A DNA stretch of 64,000 bases from Leptolyngbya subtilissima AS-A7 (GTDB taxonomy: Bacteria > Cyanobacteriota > Cyanobacteriia > Phormidesmidales > Phormidesmidaceae). The stretch lies in the NCBI RefSeq assembly GCF_039962255.1, contig NZ_JAMPKY010000007.1, positions 1-64,000 on the forward strand, written 5' to 3'. Positions 45,059 through 53,250 of this stretch are shown piece after piece; position 1 is the first letter of the stretch; each line of letters begins with the position of its first letter. A model generated the notes under the pieces. It was not told where the DNA came from. It saw only the letters and a program-made list of their open reading frames with translations, and searched no databases. The translations under genes were made by a program, and so were the position numbers.

Positions 45059-45364
45059 TTACTCAATCAGCACGGTTTTGGTGGCGATCGCCATCCAGAT
45101 GGTGCCTCCTGATGAGGTGACCCCAATGGTGTCGCTGTTGGGCGGCATGGGGATGGGGTCGCTCCAGTCATTGGGGTCGGTGTAGCCGAGGGCGTGGAGG
45201 ATTTTGATGGTGCGATCGATGCCGGCGAGGCTGCCGTAAAGCATGTGACGCACTTTCTCGGGGTTTAGGGACCGGGTGCCTTTGCTAGCTGCCCCAGATG
45301 GCGGCAGCGGCAGGGATTCGGTCTCTTGGTCATCGCTGGCATCGGGTTCGAGATATTCAAACAT
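45059..45364 (-). CDS. Hypothetical protein
   Basis: A 101-residue protein from the ATG at 45364 (MFEYLEPDASDDQETESL), preceded by AAGGAAA; the ORF is open further upstream. The first half is acidic and disordered. The second half has GTRSLNPEKVRHMLYGSLAG then IDRTIKILHALGYTDPNDWS and IPMPPNSDTIGVTSSGG, a small helical-plus-strand core that I have seen only as a cyanobacterial hypothetical. No membrane segment. It lies between the minisatellite and the accessory island. Confidence 0.65.
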   Translation of the reverse strand: MFEYLEPDASDDQETESLPLPPSGAASKGTRSLNPEKVRHMLYGSLAGIDRTIKILHALGYTDPNDWSDPIPMPPNSDTIGVTSSGGTIWMAIATKTVLIE

Positions 45365-45805
45365 GGGTTCTGTTTCCTTTGTGGATGGAAAGAAACAGAA
45401 CGCGAAAACCCCAGCCACCCGCAGCTGAAGTGCAAACTGAGGGGGCTAGGGTACGATGAGCCTAGCCTCGCAATCTGCGTGCAAGATTTGCGGGGTTAGC
45501 TGTCTGTTGGTGTTAACGGCACCGACCGGCAGCGCTAAGATTTTCGAGCTCTGCGTGGTCACCGCTCTGGCTGAACGGCTTAATGTAAGAGGATAGTGGT
45601 GCGATCGCTCCCCGTCAACCGTGAAGCCGAATTTTTATACATTGCCTCTGTAAACTTATTGCAGCTATTTATTTAGTATCAATGACAAGCATATTATGCA
45701 TATAGATTTTAGTTTTAGAATACCTTTGAGCAAGAAATAAATAATTCAGGCTCTAATTTATCAAGAACTAAATCAGTGAAACACCGCAGAAGAAAAGAGT
45801 AAAAA
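45365..45805. other. Left border of the accessory island
   Basis: A 441-base noncoding stretch. The first part (to about 45610) has normal composition with a HIP1 site at 45602; from about 45640 the sequence turns A+T-rich. The composition switch marks the left edge of a horizontally acquired segment. No integrase or att-like repeat was found. Confidence 0.5.
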
Positions 45806-46426
45806 ATGGCAAGTAGTGACAAAAGTATTGGAGCTGAATTTCTATTAGCGGAGTTCAACGCAATTCAACAACGAGCGGTTCAGATCGAGCAGTCAAAAGC
45901 AAGTAGCGTGAACTTCTATCTTGTTATAGTAGCGGCAACAATTGCAAGCATTCCGGGAGTACTAAGTCTTATGCCGAAAGAGGCTGCACGCTATATAGTC
46001 ATAGGGACATTTTCATTTATTCTCATTGTTGGCTTGCTTACCCTAGATCATTCAGTTAATCAAGCCATAAACATTATCAGGCTGTATAGACGTGCAGGAA
46101 AAGTTAGGCGATATTTTCTTGATCAAGCAGAAAACATCAAACTCTACTTACCCTTTGAAGCAAACGATTCCCTTCCCCGAATTAACCTGCCTAGCAGTCT
46201 TGCTTATAGGGGTGCAGAAGTAACTGTCTTTGCTATTAACGTTGCAAGTGTCGCTATTATTTTTGCTGCACTTTTTTCTTCCATCTCGTGGATCTGGGCC
46301 TCTATAGTTGGTACAGCAGTCGGAGGAACTGCCTGGATACTCCAAAAAATGTATTTCCGAAGGAAGTTAGAATATTTTGAGAAGATAGCAAACCTGAAAG
46401 TAACTTTTCCTATTAATCTACAGTAG
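45806..46426 (+). CDS. Four-helix membrane protein, candidate effector
   Basis: A 206-residue protein with N-terminal helix SIGAEFLLAEFNAIQQRAVQ (amphipathic, residues 7-26), then four membrane segments: about 35-56, 62-80, 138-158 and 161-181, arranged as two hairpins. The 57-residue cytoplasmic loop between them has INIIRLYRRAGKVRRYFLDQ. Resembles the two-hairpin membrane effectors of nucleotide-signalling defence systems (SLATT-like layout), but no such family is certain. A+T-rich codons, no HIP1 site. It lies 137 bases upstream of the DisA-like gene on the same strand, the likely operon partner. Confidence 0.65.
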   Translation: MASSDKSIGAEFLLAEFNAIQQRAVQIEQSKASSVNFYLVIVAATIASIPGVLSLMPKEAARYIVIGTFSFILIVGLLTLDHSVNQAINIIRLYRRAGKVRRYFLDQAENIKLYLPFEANDSLPRINLPSSLAYRGAEVTVFAINVASVAIIFAALFSSISWIWASIVGTAVGGTAWILQKMYFRRKLEYFEKIANLKVTFPINLQ

Positions 46427-46563
46427 ATCTGGTTATGCAAACATGAGTTAACGAACCGGGTTTTATGTTAAGTAATATTCATGGGAAACGCAAAAAATTC
46501 TTATACAGGTAGTTTTTAGACGATAGTACGCGCAATAAAAGACTTCAAAACTAGAGGAAAAAA

Positions 46564-47763
46564 TTGAATAAAGTAGAAACTGTACTTCAAACAATCATTG
46601 ATACTATTCCACAGTGGTATTTAGGTACTGTAGGCTCTCAAGCATATTCACTCTCATACGATTCTACTACGGTTCATTTTTGCTGTCATAGGTCTTTAAC
46701 GCCTGATCTTCACAAACTCTATGATTTTGCTGAGGCTCAGTTACCTAACTGGCTTTCACTAATGCCAACAACGCCCACCCCGAGTGCACTTGGAAAAATT
46801 AGAGAAGACCTGGTTTTGTTTTGGTTATCAAGTCAGGCTCCTAGTGTTGAATGGGACAAGTTACTTGCTTATGCTGAAGGACTTAGGTTTCGCACTTATG
46901 AGAACCAGCCTATCTCTCTGAATCTTATAGTTAGTTCTGGAGTTGGTACACTCGATATCACACAAGATTCGATACAAAAAATAATTGATCCGCTAGCATC
47001 CAGCCAGAACGCTTTTTTTCGAGTAGACTACTCTAGCCGATACATTAATTATGAACAGGTGGCTTGGCATGAAACTACTGAGCCCTCTGAATATAAATTT
47101 AGTCCTGATTTTGTTCAGCCCTTTGTTTCACGCCTCGAGAGGAATGAATTTTCATTTCATTTAACTGCGCGCCATGACATTCTTATTCTAAATCGTTCTG
47201 GAATGCTTGCTGCGTATAGAAAAGGCAATTGGTACATCTACTCAGTTTATACTTTCAAGAACTCCATAACAGATATTACTGGAAATTACAGAGTTGGTTG
47301 TAACCTGTTCGATCTTGTTTTTGATCTAAGCTATCGTCGACACGGTGCCCTTTTGATATACGACCCTCAACACAAGGTCGTTGACAAAATCATTAATAAG
47401 GGATCAATCATTAAGCCAGGAGCGACTTCAGACAGCGCTAGATCAATGTTAAGACCTGCTGTATACCCCATTGAAATGGGTAACATTAGTTATGAGAAGA
47501 GAAAGAAGAGGCTCCTTCTAGAAATTGCTGGCATAGACGGAGCCGTAGTGTTTGATGACAAGAATGTGCTTGCCTTCGGTGCAATGATTGCAACTCATGA
47601 TGACGCAGGTGATCTAGCTGGAGCTAGAACAACTGCGGCACGATCAGCATATCTTTATGAGGGAATTCCAGTGAAAATCAGCTCTGACGGTGATATTTCA
47701 ATGCTTTTCCTAAGCAAAAATAGGGCAGGTGAAAAGGCTGAGGCAATGTTAAAGTTTATGTGA
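46564..47763 (+). CDS. Protein with DisA-like (diadenylate-cyclase-fold) C-terminal domain
   Basis: A 399-residue protein from TTG 46564, preceded by AGAGGA. The N-terminal 200 residues match nothing I know. From about 255 a DisA_N-type fold is readable: DLSYRRHGALLIYDPQ (253-268), then IDGAVVFDDKNVLAFGAMI (324-342) with the DGA motif at 325-327, then AGARTTAARSAYLYEG (352-367) and ISSDGDISMLF (372-382). In active cyclases GTRHRAA holds the RHR; here it is RTT. It is therefore more likely an adenine-dinucleotide sensor than a cyclase (compare the DACNV-type sensor domains of conflict systems). A+T-rich. Confidence 0.65.
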   Translation: MNKVETVLQTIIDTIPQWYLGTVGSQAYSLSYDSTTVHFCCHRSLTPDLHKLYDFAEAQLPNWLSLMPTTPTPSALGKIREDLVLFWLSSQAPSVEWDKLLAYAEGLRFRTYENQPISLNLIVSSGVGTLDITQDSIQKIIDPLASSQNAFFRVDYSSRYINYEQVAWHETTEPSEYKFSPDFVQPFVSRLERNEFSFHLTARHDILILNRSGMLAAYRKGNWYIYSVYTFKNSITDITGNYRVGCNLFDLVFDLSYRRHGALLIYDPQHKVVDKIINKGSIIKPGATSDSARSMLRPAVYPIEMGNISYEKRKKRLLLEIAGIDGAVVFDDKNVLAFGAMIATHDDAGDLAGARTTAARSAYLYEGIPVKISSDGDISMLFLSKNRAGEKAEAMLKFM

Positions 47764-47820
47764 CTTAATTTAGCTGAAGCTATTTTAGGTGGCTTCCGAT
47801 GATGCTTTCTGATAGCTACT

Positions 47821-47940
47821 GTAGGTTGAGTGAAGCGCCAGCGGAACCCAACTCCCCTGATAGTTTTCTTGCACAACAATCTACCCTAAGCGCACAAATT
47901 CCTTCACCCATCATGCGCGATCGCCCGCACCCAAATCTCA
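47821..47940 (+). repeat. RAYT 5'-end repeat, copy A
   Basis: Starts GTAGGTTGAGTGAAGCGCCA and ends with ATGCGCGATCGCCCGCACC. It matches base by base the leader and first codons of the RAYT gene at 53118-53250. It includes a hairpin with GTTGAGT pairing with ACCCAAC. Confidence 0.75.
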
Positions 47941-47943
47941 GTG

Positions 47944-48018
47944 CGATCGCAGCTCTCTTGTAGGTTGAGTTGACGAAGTAAACTCAACAATCCCAGAAAG
48001 TTCTATTTTCACCCTACC
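47944..48018 (+). repeat. REP-like repeat, copy D
   Basis: Reads CGATCGCAGCTCTCTTGTAG GTTGAGTT..., with a GTTGAGTT/AACTCAAC hairpin, ending in TTTCACCCTACC. It closely matches copy E at 48735-48809; together they bracket the next gene in direct orientation. Confidence 0.65.
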
Positions 48019-48133
48019 ATTGTGCGGTGAGTCATGGTCCAAGCCCTTAAGTAGAGCTCTTGGGAACTGGTGTAGTGAGAGTCAGTCATTAAGCATAGTT
48101 TGTGAATTGGCCGCACCAGGTAGGTTTCGCAAG

Positions 48134-48718
48134 ATGTCGAGAGTACTTAAAGGAACCAGCTGGGCAATCATGCTGCTAGCTCCGCTTAGCGTGATTGCAG
48201 TAATTTGGTGTCTTTGGTTAATAGATGATTGGGGACTCACGCCGGAACGAGCCGCCAGGCGAGATGGGTTGTGTAAACATGCCCCCGCTATAAAAGCGCA
48301 ACAACAGACGCCGACGACCGCAATTGTGGTTTGCCAGGGCTGGCCAACCCCTCCAGAGGGAGCGTATGTTCGCGCTTCGCGTTTGCCTTGGGGTGTTTGG
48401 TGGGCCCCTCCGAATGGAGGAACCTTTAGCTATGAATCTTCTGAGGCCGTTTCAACGGAGTTGATTGACTATATTCACTTTGGCCCTACCCAAAGTGTGC
48501 ATACTTCGCTTATTCTGCTTGGCCGAAGCCGCTCGGCAGAAGTGGCTGTGATGGAAGCAAAATTAAGTGATGGGAGAACTCTGAGCAATGAGGTGACTAA
48601 CGGCTTATTCGTCTTTGACGCGCCAATCCAAGCTGTTGGTGTCAAGGTGGATGAATTAAAGATAATCGGGCAAGATAACCAAGTTCTTCAGCTTATCCAG
48701 GCGAAGCCAGGTTATTGA
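48134..48718 (+). CDS. Single-pass membrane protein, unknown
   Basis: A 194-residue protein from the ATG at 48134 (MSRVLKGTSWAIMLLAPLSV); the frame is open upstream to 48020 through repeat sequence and I exclude that part. One membrane helix (about residues 10-34), then a soluble domain with two cysteines (DGLCKHAP, VVCQGWP), a WGVWWAPPNGGTFSYE segment and a strand-rich tail. Probably membrane-anchored with the domain outside. No family recognised. The gene is flanked by copies of a 75-base direct repeat, so it may travel as a cassette. Confidence 0.65.
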   Translation: MSRVLKGTSWAIMLLAPLSVIAVIWCLWLIDDWGLTPERAARRDGLCKHAPAIKAQQQTPTTAIVVCQGWPTPPEGAYVRASRLPWGVWWAPPNGGTFSYESSEAVSTELIDYIHFGPTQSVHTSLILLGRSRSAEVAVMEAKLSDGRTLSNEVTNGLFVFDAPIQAVGVKVDELKIIGQDNQVLQLIQAKPGY

Positions 48719-48734
48719 GTGCCAAGGAGCAGTA

Positions 48735-48809
48735 CGATCGCAGATCTCTTGTAGGTTGAGTTCACAAAGAAACCCAGCAATCTCAGCAGAGTTTTATTCC
48801 CAACCTACT
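48735..48809 (+). repeat. REP-like repeat, copy E
   Basis: Starts CGATCGCAGATCTCTTGTAG and ends in CCCAACCTAC. About 75 bases and close to copy D at 47944-48018, in the same orientation. Confidence 0.65.
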
Positions 48810-48843
48810 AGCTAACTTGTATGATCATATATTCAAAAAGCGT

Positions 48844-49059
48844 TTAATTATACTCCCCAGGAAGAACGGTTTTTACAACAGTAACTCCGCCAAAGTTCTT
48901 TCCTGACATTCTCAGTAATTCATCACCTGAAAATTCAAAACCAAGTTTTAGTGCTATTCGCGCAACATCATCTGCAGTTGATGCTCCGAGCACCTCATTT
49001 TTAAGTGCAGGGTCAGACTTCATTTTCTTTAAAAATGCTTCAAGTTGATCTAAAGCCAT
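48844..49059 (-). CDS. Nif11-type RiPP precursor peptide
   Basis: A 71-residue peptide starting MALDQLEAFLKKMKSDPALK. The first 50 residues match the Nif11-like leader domain (PF07862): LEAFLKKMKSDPALK, then TADDVARIALKLGFEFSGDE (29-48). The leader ends at KNFGG (Gly57-Gly58), the double-glycine site cut by C39-type peptidases. The remaining 13 residues VTVVKTVLPGEYN would be the core; it has no Cys and one Thr pair. RiPP enzymes (LanM, rSAM) and a C39 exporter are not in the window. A precursor of unknown product. Confidence 0.85.
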   Translation of the reverse strand: MALDQLEAFLKKMKSDPALKNEVLGASTADDVARIALKLGFEFSGDELLRMSGKNFGGVTVVKTVLPGEYN

Positions 49060-49195
49060 ATCAGAAATTCCTATTTTTATTAGCTGCTTATATCTTAAAA
49101 AGAGAAACCATTACAGGCTTCAAGCAGATTCTACTATCCTTTCAAGATATCGACAATGAGCGGAAGTCCCAATTGTAAAGTTCTCTGTTGAGCTT

Positions 49196-49326
49196 GCAGG
49201 TTGGGTGAAGCGCCAGCATAATTCAACCCTCTGATAGTTTTCTTGCCAAACAACATACCCTAAGCGCAAAAGTTCCTTTACCCATCCATGCGCGATCGCC
49301 GCGCCCAAATCCCAGCAGCCACCTAA
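49196..49326 (+). repeat. RAYT 5'-end repeat, copy B
   Basis: Starts GCAGGTTGGGTGAAGCGCCA and runs to ATGCGCGATCGCCGCGCCCA followed by AATCCCAGCAGCCACC and TAA. It encodes MRDRRAQIPAAT then a stop, aligned to MRYRRAQTPGAT in the RAYT gene (53212). Confidence 0.8.
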
Positions 49327-49401
49327 CGAAAAAGTTTAGCTGACAGATCCAATACTTATTTATAGTTAGAGCGCACCACATTTACCACCTTGGAGACAGT
49401 G

Positions 49402-49866
49402 ATGCCCATCGACCAATATCTCGGTACATGGGAGCTCGTGCCCGAACTGTCGTTATACGAGGCCGCTACCCCCCCAGCGAGTGGTCGCTATACGATCGCC
49501 GAGTCAGCCCCTGGCGTGCTCACCCTGCACGTGCGCTGGCAGATCGAACCCAACGGTCCAGCGAACGAAATCACCTTTGGCGGCCAAGCAGACGGAACCC
49601 CACACCCGCTTCCCGCATTGCCAGACGCTCCCACCGACGGCCCCGACGCCCACACGCTAACGCGGGTCGATGCACACACCCTCGACAGCACCGCGCTAGC
49701 CGGTGGTGTAGCGATCGCATCGGCACGCCGGGTCGCCTCCAAAGACGGCTCGTTGCTGGCAGTTGTGCAAGAGCAGACAGACACCACCGGCCGCCGAACC
49801 CGCAACTTCCAGGTCTATCGCCGTGTAGCGACCGAGTTCGCCGACACCGACGCGCGCATGCCCTAA
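49402..49866 (+). CDS. Small lipocalin-like protein
   Basis: A 154-residue soluble protein from the ATG at 49402 (MPIDQYLGTWELVPELSLYE), with GGAG six bases before. Eight or so short beta strands (GRYTIAESAPGVLTLHVRWQ, EITFGGQADGTPHPL, RVDAHTLDSTALAGGVAIAS, SLLAVVQEQTDTTGRRTRNF) suggest a lipocalin-like barrel, in the same style as many bacterial hypothetical proteins that start with GTWxL. No signal peptide. The composition is high-G+C, unlike the neighbours, so it may have come in from elsewhere. Ligand unknown. Confidence 0.65.
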   Translation: MPIDQYLGTWELVPELSLYEAATPPASGRYTIAESAPGVLTLHVRWQIEPNGPANEITFGGQADGTPHPLPALPDAPTDGPDAHTLTRVDAHTLDSTALAGGVAIASARRVASKDGSLLAVVQEQTDTTGRRTRNFQVYRRVATEFADTDARMP

Positions 49867-49910
49867 CGGGGCGTTGCACCCAACAACGCGGCTCGACCAA
49901 GATCGTGCAC

Positions 49911-52301
49911 TCACTGTGCTGGCGTAGCCCCATAACAACGTAGTCGCAGAATCAAGGCATTACGACCAGCAGGATCTTGCAAAGCTTGAGCGACTTGCAG
50001 CGATTGCTGCTCCTGACCAATCTGAGCATATTTCAGCGCGATCGCCGCCAACAAGCTGCCTCGATCTTGCTCGTCTTCAACGGATAACGGATTTTCACCA
50101 CCTCGAACGTTAATGGTCTGCGATTCCTCACCGGGAATGGTTTGCGCTATCTGAAAGGCCTGAGCCAAAGAACTTGCCGCTTGCGATCGCTGACCCAGCT
50201 GGGTGTAGCGATCGGCGATTTTAAGCAGCAGAGTTGTTTTTGTGGCTGGGTCGTCCAAACGGTTTAGCGTCGCGAGTGCAGTTGATAGGTCCCCGCCCTC
50301 AATTGCTGCCGCGATCGCCTCAGCGATTGCGGCAGAACGGCGCACGGGTGCATCAAGAATAGCGTCCGTCACCTGAATCGCGGCCTGATGTTGCTTGGCA
50401 GCGGAAAATTGTGCAGAAATTGCCTGTAGCGTAGAAAGACGACTTTCCTCATCTTCGATCGTTTTCACCAGCTCAACCGCTTGATTCAATAGTTGCGTCG
50501 CTGCTTCGGGTTGATTGGCTCTAAAGTGTTCATCTGCGATCGCCCTGAGCACTTCGGCTTTTTCAGCAGCAGAATCAATTGTGTTGGCCAGCTGAACAGA
50601 CTGGTTAAACAGTTCAGTCGCTGGGTCAATTTGTTGAACAACCAGCTGAACCTGGGCCGCAACAACCGCAAAAACTTGAGCCTGAAAGCCAGGATCAACA
50701 TTTTCCTGGGCAATGGCTTGAGCACGATCAAACTCTCCAGCCTCGGCAAAACCACGAGCAATTTGCAAAAATAGGCGATCGCGCCACTCAACATAGGTTG
50801 GTGAAATAGCCTGCGCAATTTTCAGAGCATCATCATAGCGGTTAGCGGCGATCGCTTGATTAGCAAGCTGGGTTAGATCCTGAGCGCGACTATAGGATAC
50901 GGATGTCTGTTCTGGTTCTTCTGCAAGATCGACCGTCTGCACCACCTGCAACGCCAGATCGTAATATCCGCTCTGCACTGCCTGATCGATCAACTGCTGT
51001 CTGACCAGGTTGCGGCTACTAATGTCTGCGATCGCAGCAATGTTTTGCACTGCCTGAGTTAAGGCAGCTTGAGCGCGCTCGGTCTGTCCGGCTTCGGCAT
51101 AGAGCAAGGCGATCGCGCCGTACCCGGTTGCTTTCGCCGTTGGGTCGTCAAAATCTCCAACGAAACGCAGGGCATCATCACGTTGCCCCGCTGCGGCATA
51201 CCGCACAATGATCGCAACGGCTGCCTGCTCTCGTTCAGAAACTGTGGTGCGAGTGCGAGCGCTAATTTCTAGCGCCTGACCCAACAGTTCAGCGGCGCGA
51301 TCAGGTTGTCTGGCTCCAGCATACCGACCAGCGATCGCACCGAGAATGATGGCTCTCTGGTCATCCGCCGGTATATCTAAGGCGATCGCAACAGCACGAT
51401 CAAGTAGTCTAGTTTGATTGAGTTGTCCACCTTGATTGAGCTGTCCAGCCTTCAAGTATTCATCGATCACAGCGATCATAGCGATGGACTGGTAATAAGG
51501 AGCATCCTCAATCTGCTGCGCGACTTGTAGGGCGCGATCGGGTTCGCCAAGCTGAGCATAGAGTCGAGCGATTGGCTCTAGCGCCCATGCCCTGCGGTTG
51601 GCATCGGGATAGGTAGCAGCTTGAGCAAACTGAAGCGACTGCGCCAAGATAGGAACAGCCGCTTGCAGCTGACGAATCGCCACATAAACTTGAGCAATGT
51701 CGGTCAACGCTTTGGTTTGAAACTCTGCGCCGCTAATCGACTGGCTTGCTTGCAAGGCCTTAGTCAAAACGGGTTGAGCTTGCTGCGGCTGCTCCAAGAT
51801 GCCGTAGTAACGGGCGATCGAGGTGAGAGTTCGAGTTTTTATGGCACTATAGCCGCTGCTTAAGCTCTGCGTGACCTGCACCGCCTGCGGCAAAACGGCG
51901 GCAACCTGCTGCCGCTGCGGTGGATTAGCCTGATTGACCAGTTGCTCTAACAGACTGCGATCGGCACTACCTTCATAGCTGTTGATAATTTGATCAAGCA
52001 ACGTAACTTTGGCTCCAACATCCTCCACCTGCCCGATCGCTTCAAACGCTTGAGCTAGGGCGATCGCAGCTGCCTCGGTCTGCCCATCGTTGACATGCTG
52101 CCGCGCCTGATCAACCAGTCCATTTGCGACAGACTGCTCTAGCTGAGTTTGCTCTGTTGCACAATCGATCGCACTGCTTGCTGGAGGCATCACCGCTGGG
52201 GCAGTAGCTTGACTAATTTGAACGGCCAAAGCAGCCGGACAAAGTGCCACTAAACACGCGACGGCACTCAGCGTTTTCAACCCTTGAGAAAACAGAAACA
52301 T
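49911..52301 (-). CDS. Exported TPR-like repeat protein
   Basis: A 796-residue protein from the ATG at 52301 (MFLFSQGLKTLSAVACLVAL), whose first 26 residues form a signal peptide with cleavage likely after ALA; the ORF extends further but that part is weak. Then about 17-18 imperfect units of 35-40 residues (pattern x-A-x2-I-A-x2-YAxxGQxxxAxxLLxQAL) form a long alpha solenoid of TPR type, for protein-protein contact in the periplasm. The unit ADRYTQLGQRSQAASSLAQA is a good example. Partner not known. No domain besides the repeats. Confidence 0.85.
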   Translation of the reverse strand: MFLFSQGLKTLSAVACLVALCPAALAVQISQATAPAVMPPASSAIDCATEQTQLEQSVANGLVDQARQHVNDGQTEAAAIALAQAFEAIGQVEDVGAKVTLLDQIINSYEGSADRSLLEQLVNQANPPQRQQVAAVLPQAVQVTQSLSSGYSAIKTRTLTSIARYYGILEQPQQAQPVLTKALQASQSISGAEFQTKALTDIAQVYVAIRQLQAAVPILAQSLQFAQAATYPDANRRAWALEPIARLYAQLGEPDRALQVAQQIEDAPYYQSIAMIAVIDEYLKAGQLNQGGQLNQTRLLDRAVAIALDIPADDQRAIILGAIAGRYAGARQPDRAAELLGQALEISARTRTTVSEREQAAVAIIVRYAAAGQRDDALRFVGDFDDPTAKATGYGAIALLYAEAGQTERAQAALTQAVQNIAAIADISSRNLVRQQLIDQAVQSGYYDLALQVVQTVDLAEEPEQTSVSYSRAQDLTQLANQAIAANRYDDALKIAQAISPTYVEWRDRLFLQIARGFAEAGEFDRAQAIAQENVDPGFQAQVFAVVAAQVQLVVQQIDPATELFNQSVQLANTIDSAAEKAEVLRAIADEHFRANQPEAATQLLNQAVELVKTIEDEESRLSTLQAISAQFSAAKQHQAAIQVTDAILDAPVRRSAAIAEAIAAAIEGGDLSTALATLNRLDDPATKTTLLLKIADRYTQLGQRSQAASSLAQAFQIAQTIPGEESQTINVRGGENPLSVEDEQDRGSLLAAIALKYAQIGQEQQSLQVAQALQDPAGRNALILRLRCYGATPAQ

Positions 52302-52505
52302 TACAAAGCCCTGCGATCGGATGTATAAAGGAAATCTCAGAAATTCAAAACTTGTTAAGAACAAGCACGAGGAGTCAAGGGCTTTGGATTACCTACTTTG
52401 CAAACAAGACTGATTGAGCCGAGGTGCCCTAACTACAATTGACGTATTTGCGATCGCAGCTATAGCTATGTTTGTGCCAGTTGTTTATTTGGAACGGTAA
52501 ACTTA

Positions 52506-52678
52506 TTAACTCAGCCGCTATATTTAGGCTCTGCCGCAAAAGCTATTGAAGAAGTGCTGGAATACCTCTCTTCTAAGATGACCGAAACCAAAATTCTCGA
52601 CAACTTTCTCGATCTAACGCAAGAAAATCTAAAGGACTGATGGCCTATGGTGCGATCGTGAGCATCGGTGCCAAATAG
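52506..52678 (+). pseudogene. DUF433 antitoxin-like gene, C-terminal remnant
   Basis: In one frame EEVLEYLSSKMTETKILDNF then LDLTQENLKD and a stop at about 52640. In the next frame LMAYGAIVSIGAK then TAG at 52676-52678. Both halves together match the C-terminal part of DUF433 proteins (ILELLxxGxTxEEILExYPxLT, then AxLAYA). One frameshift and no N terminus, so a relic. DUF433 proteins are frequent toxin-antitoxin antitoxins. Confidence 0.65.
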
Positions 52679-52694
52679 TATGAGGAGCGAGCCA

Positions 52695-53111
52695 ATGTCA
52701 GCCATCAACGACCTAAATTCGCAGCGTTTCTATCACGGCACAAAGGCCAACCTTAAGCCAGGCGACCTAATCGTGCCCGGCTATAACTCTAACTACGGCA
52801 AGCAGAAAAAAGCAGCCTACGTTTATCTAACCGCCACCTTAGATGCGGCCATCTGGGGGGCCGAGCTAGCTCTTGGTGAAGCGCCTGGCAGAATTTACAT
52901 CTTGAAACCAACTGGCCCAATCGAAGACGACCCCAATCTGACTGACAAGAAATTCCCCGGCAACCCGACCAAGTCATACCGCACCCACGATCCGCTTCGG
53001 GTCACGGGCGAGATCACAGATTGGCAGGGGCACTCCCCCGAACAGCTCAAAGCCATGCACGACAACCTTGAGCGACTTAAGCAGCTTGGTGTTGAGGCGA
53101 TCGAGGATTGA
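52695..53111 (+). CDS. arr: Rifampin ADP-ribosyltransferase homologue (Arr)
   Basis: A 138-residue protein from the ATG at 52695 (MSAINDLNSQRFYHGTKANL), with AGGAGCGAG before it. Strong Arr signature: FYHGTKANLKPGDLIVPGYN, YLTATLDAAIWGAELALGEA, RIYILKPTGPIEDDPNLTDK, KFPGNPTKSYRTHDPLRVTG. Arr moves ADP-ribose from NAD+ to the 23-OH of rifamycins and inactivates them. The His of FYHG, Tyr of YLTAT and Asp of DAAIW are present. Environmental homologues are common and may serve other small molecules. No drug-resistance context here. It overlaps nothing and precedes the RAYT. Confidence 0.9.
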   Translation: MSAINDLNSQRFYHGTKANLKPGDLIVPGYNSNYGKQKKAAYVYLTATLDAAIWGAELALGEAPGRIYILKPTGPIEDDPNLTDKKFPGNPTKSYRTHDPLRVTGEITDWQGHSPEQLKAMHDNLERLKQLGVEAIED

Positions 53112-53117
53112 GGTTCT

Positions 53118-53250
53118 ATAAGTTGTGTGGAGCGCCAGCGTAACCCAACTTCCCTGATAGTTTTCCTACCAAATAACTCCACCCCAAGCGCACAAATTCC
53201 TTCACCCATCCATGCGCTACCGCCGAGCCCAAACCCCAGGGGCCACTTAC
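53118..53250 (+). repeat. RAYT 5'-end repeat, copy C (parent)
   Basis: The leader of the RAYT gene plus its first 13 codons. It is the full version of which copies A and B are fragments: GCGCCAGCGTAACCCAAC, then AAGCGCACAAATTCCTTCAC and ATGCGCTACCGCCGAGCCCA. Confidence 0.8.

Noticed and set aside
49428-49943. Overlapping ORFs in the lipocalin-like region (171, 120 and 105 codons)
   Set aside because: They are Arg- and Pro-rich shadow frames; only the 49402 frame has a good ribosome-binding site and strand-rich product.
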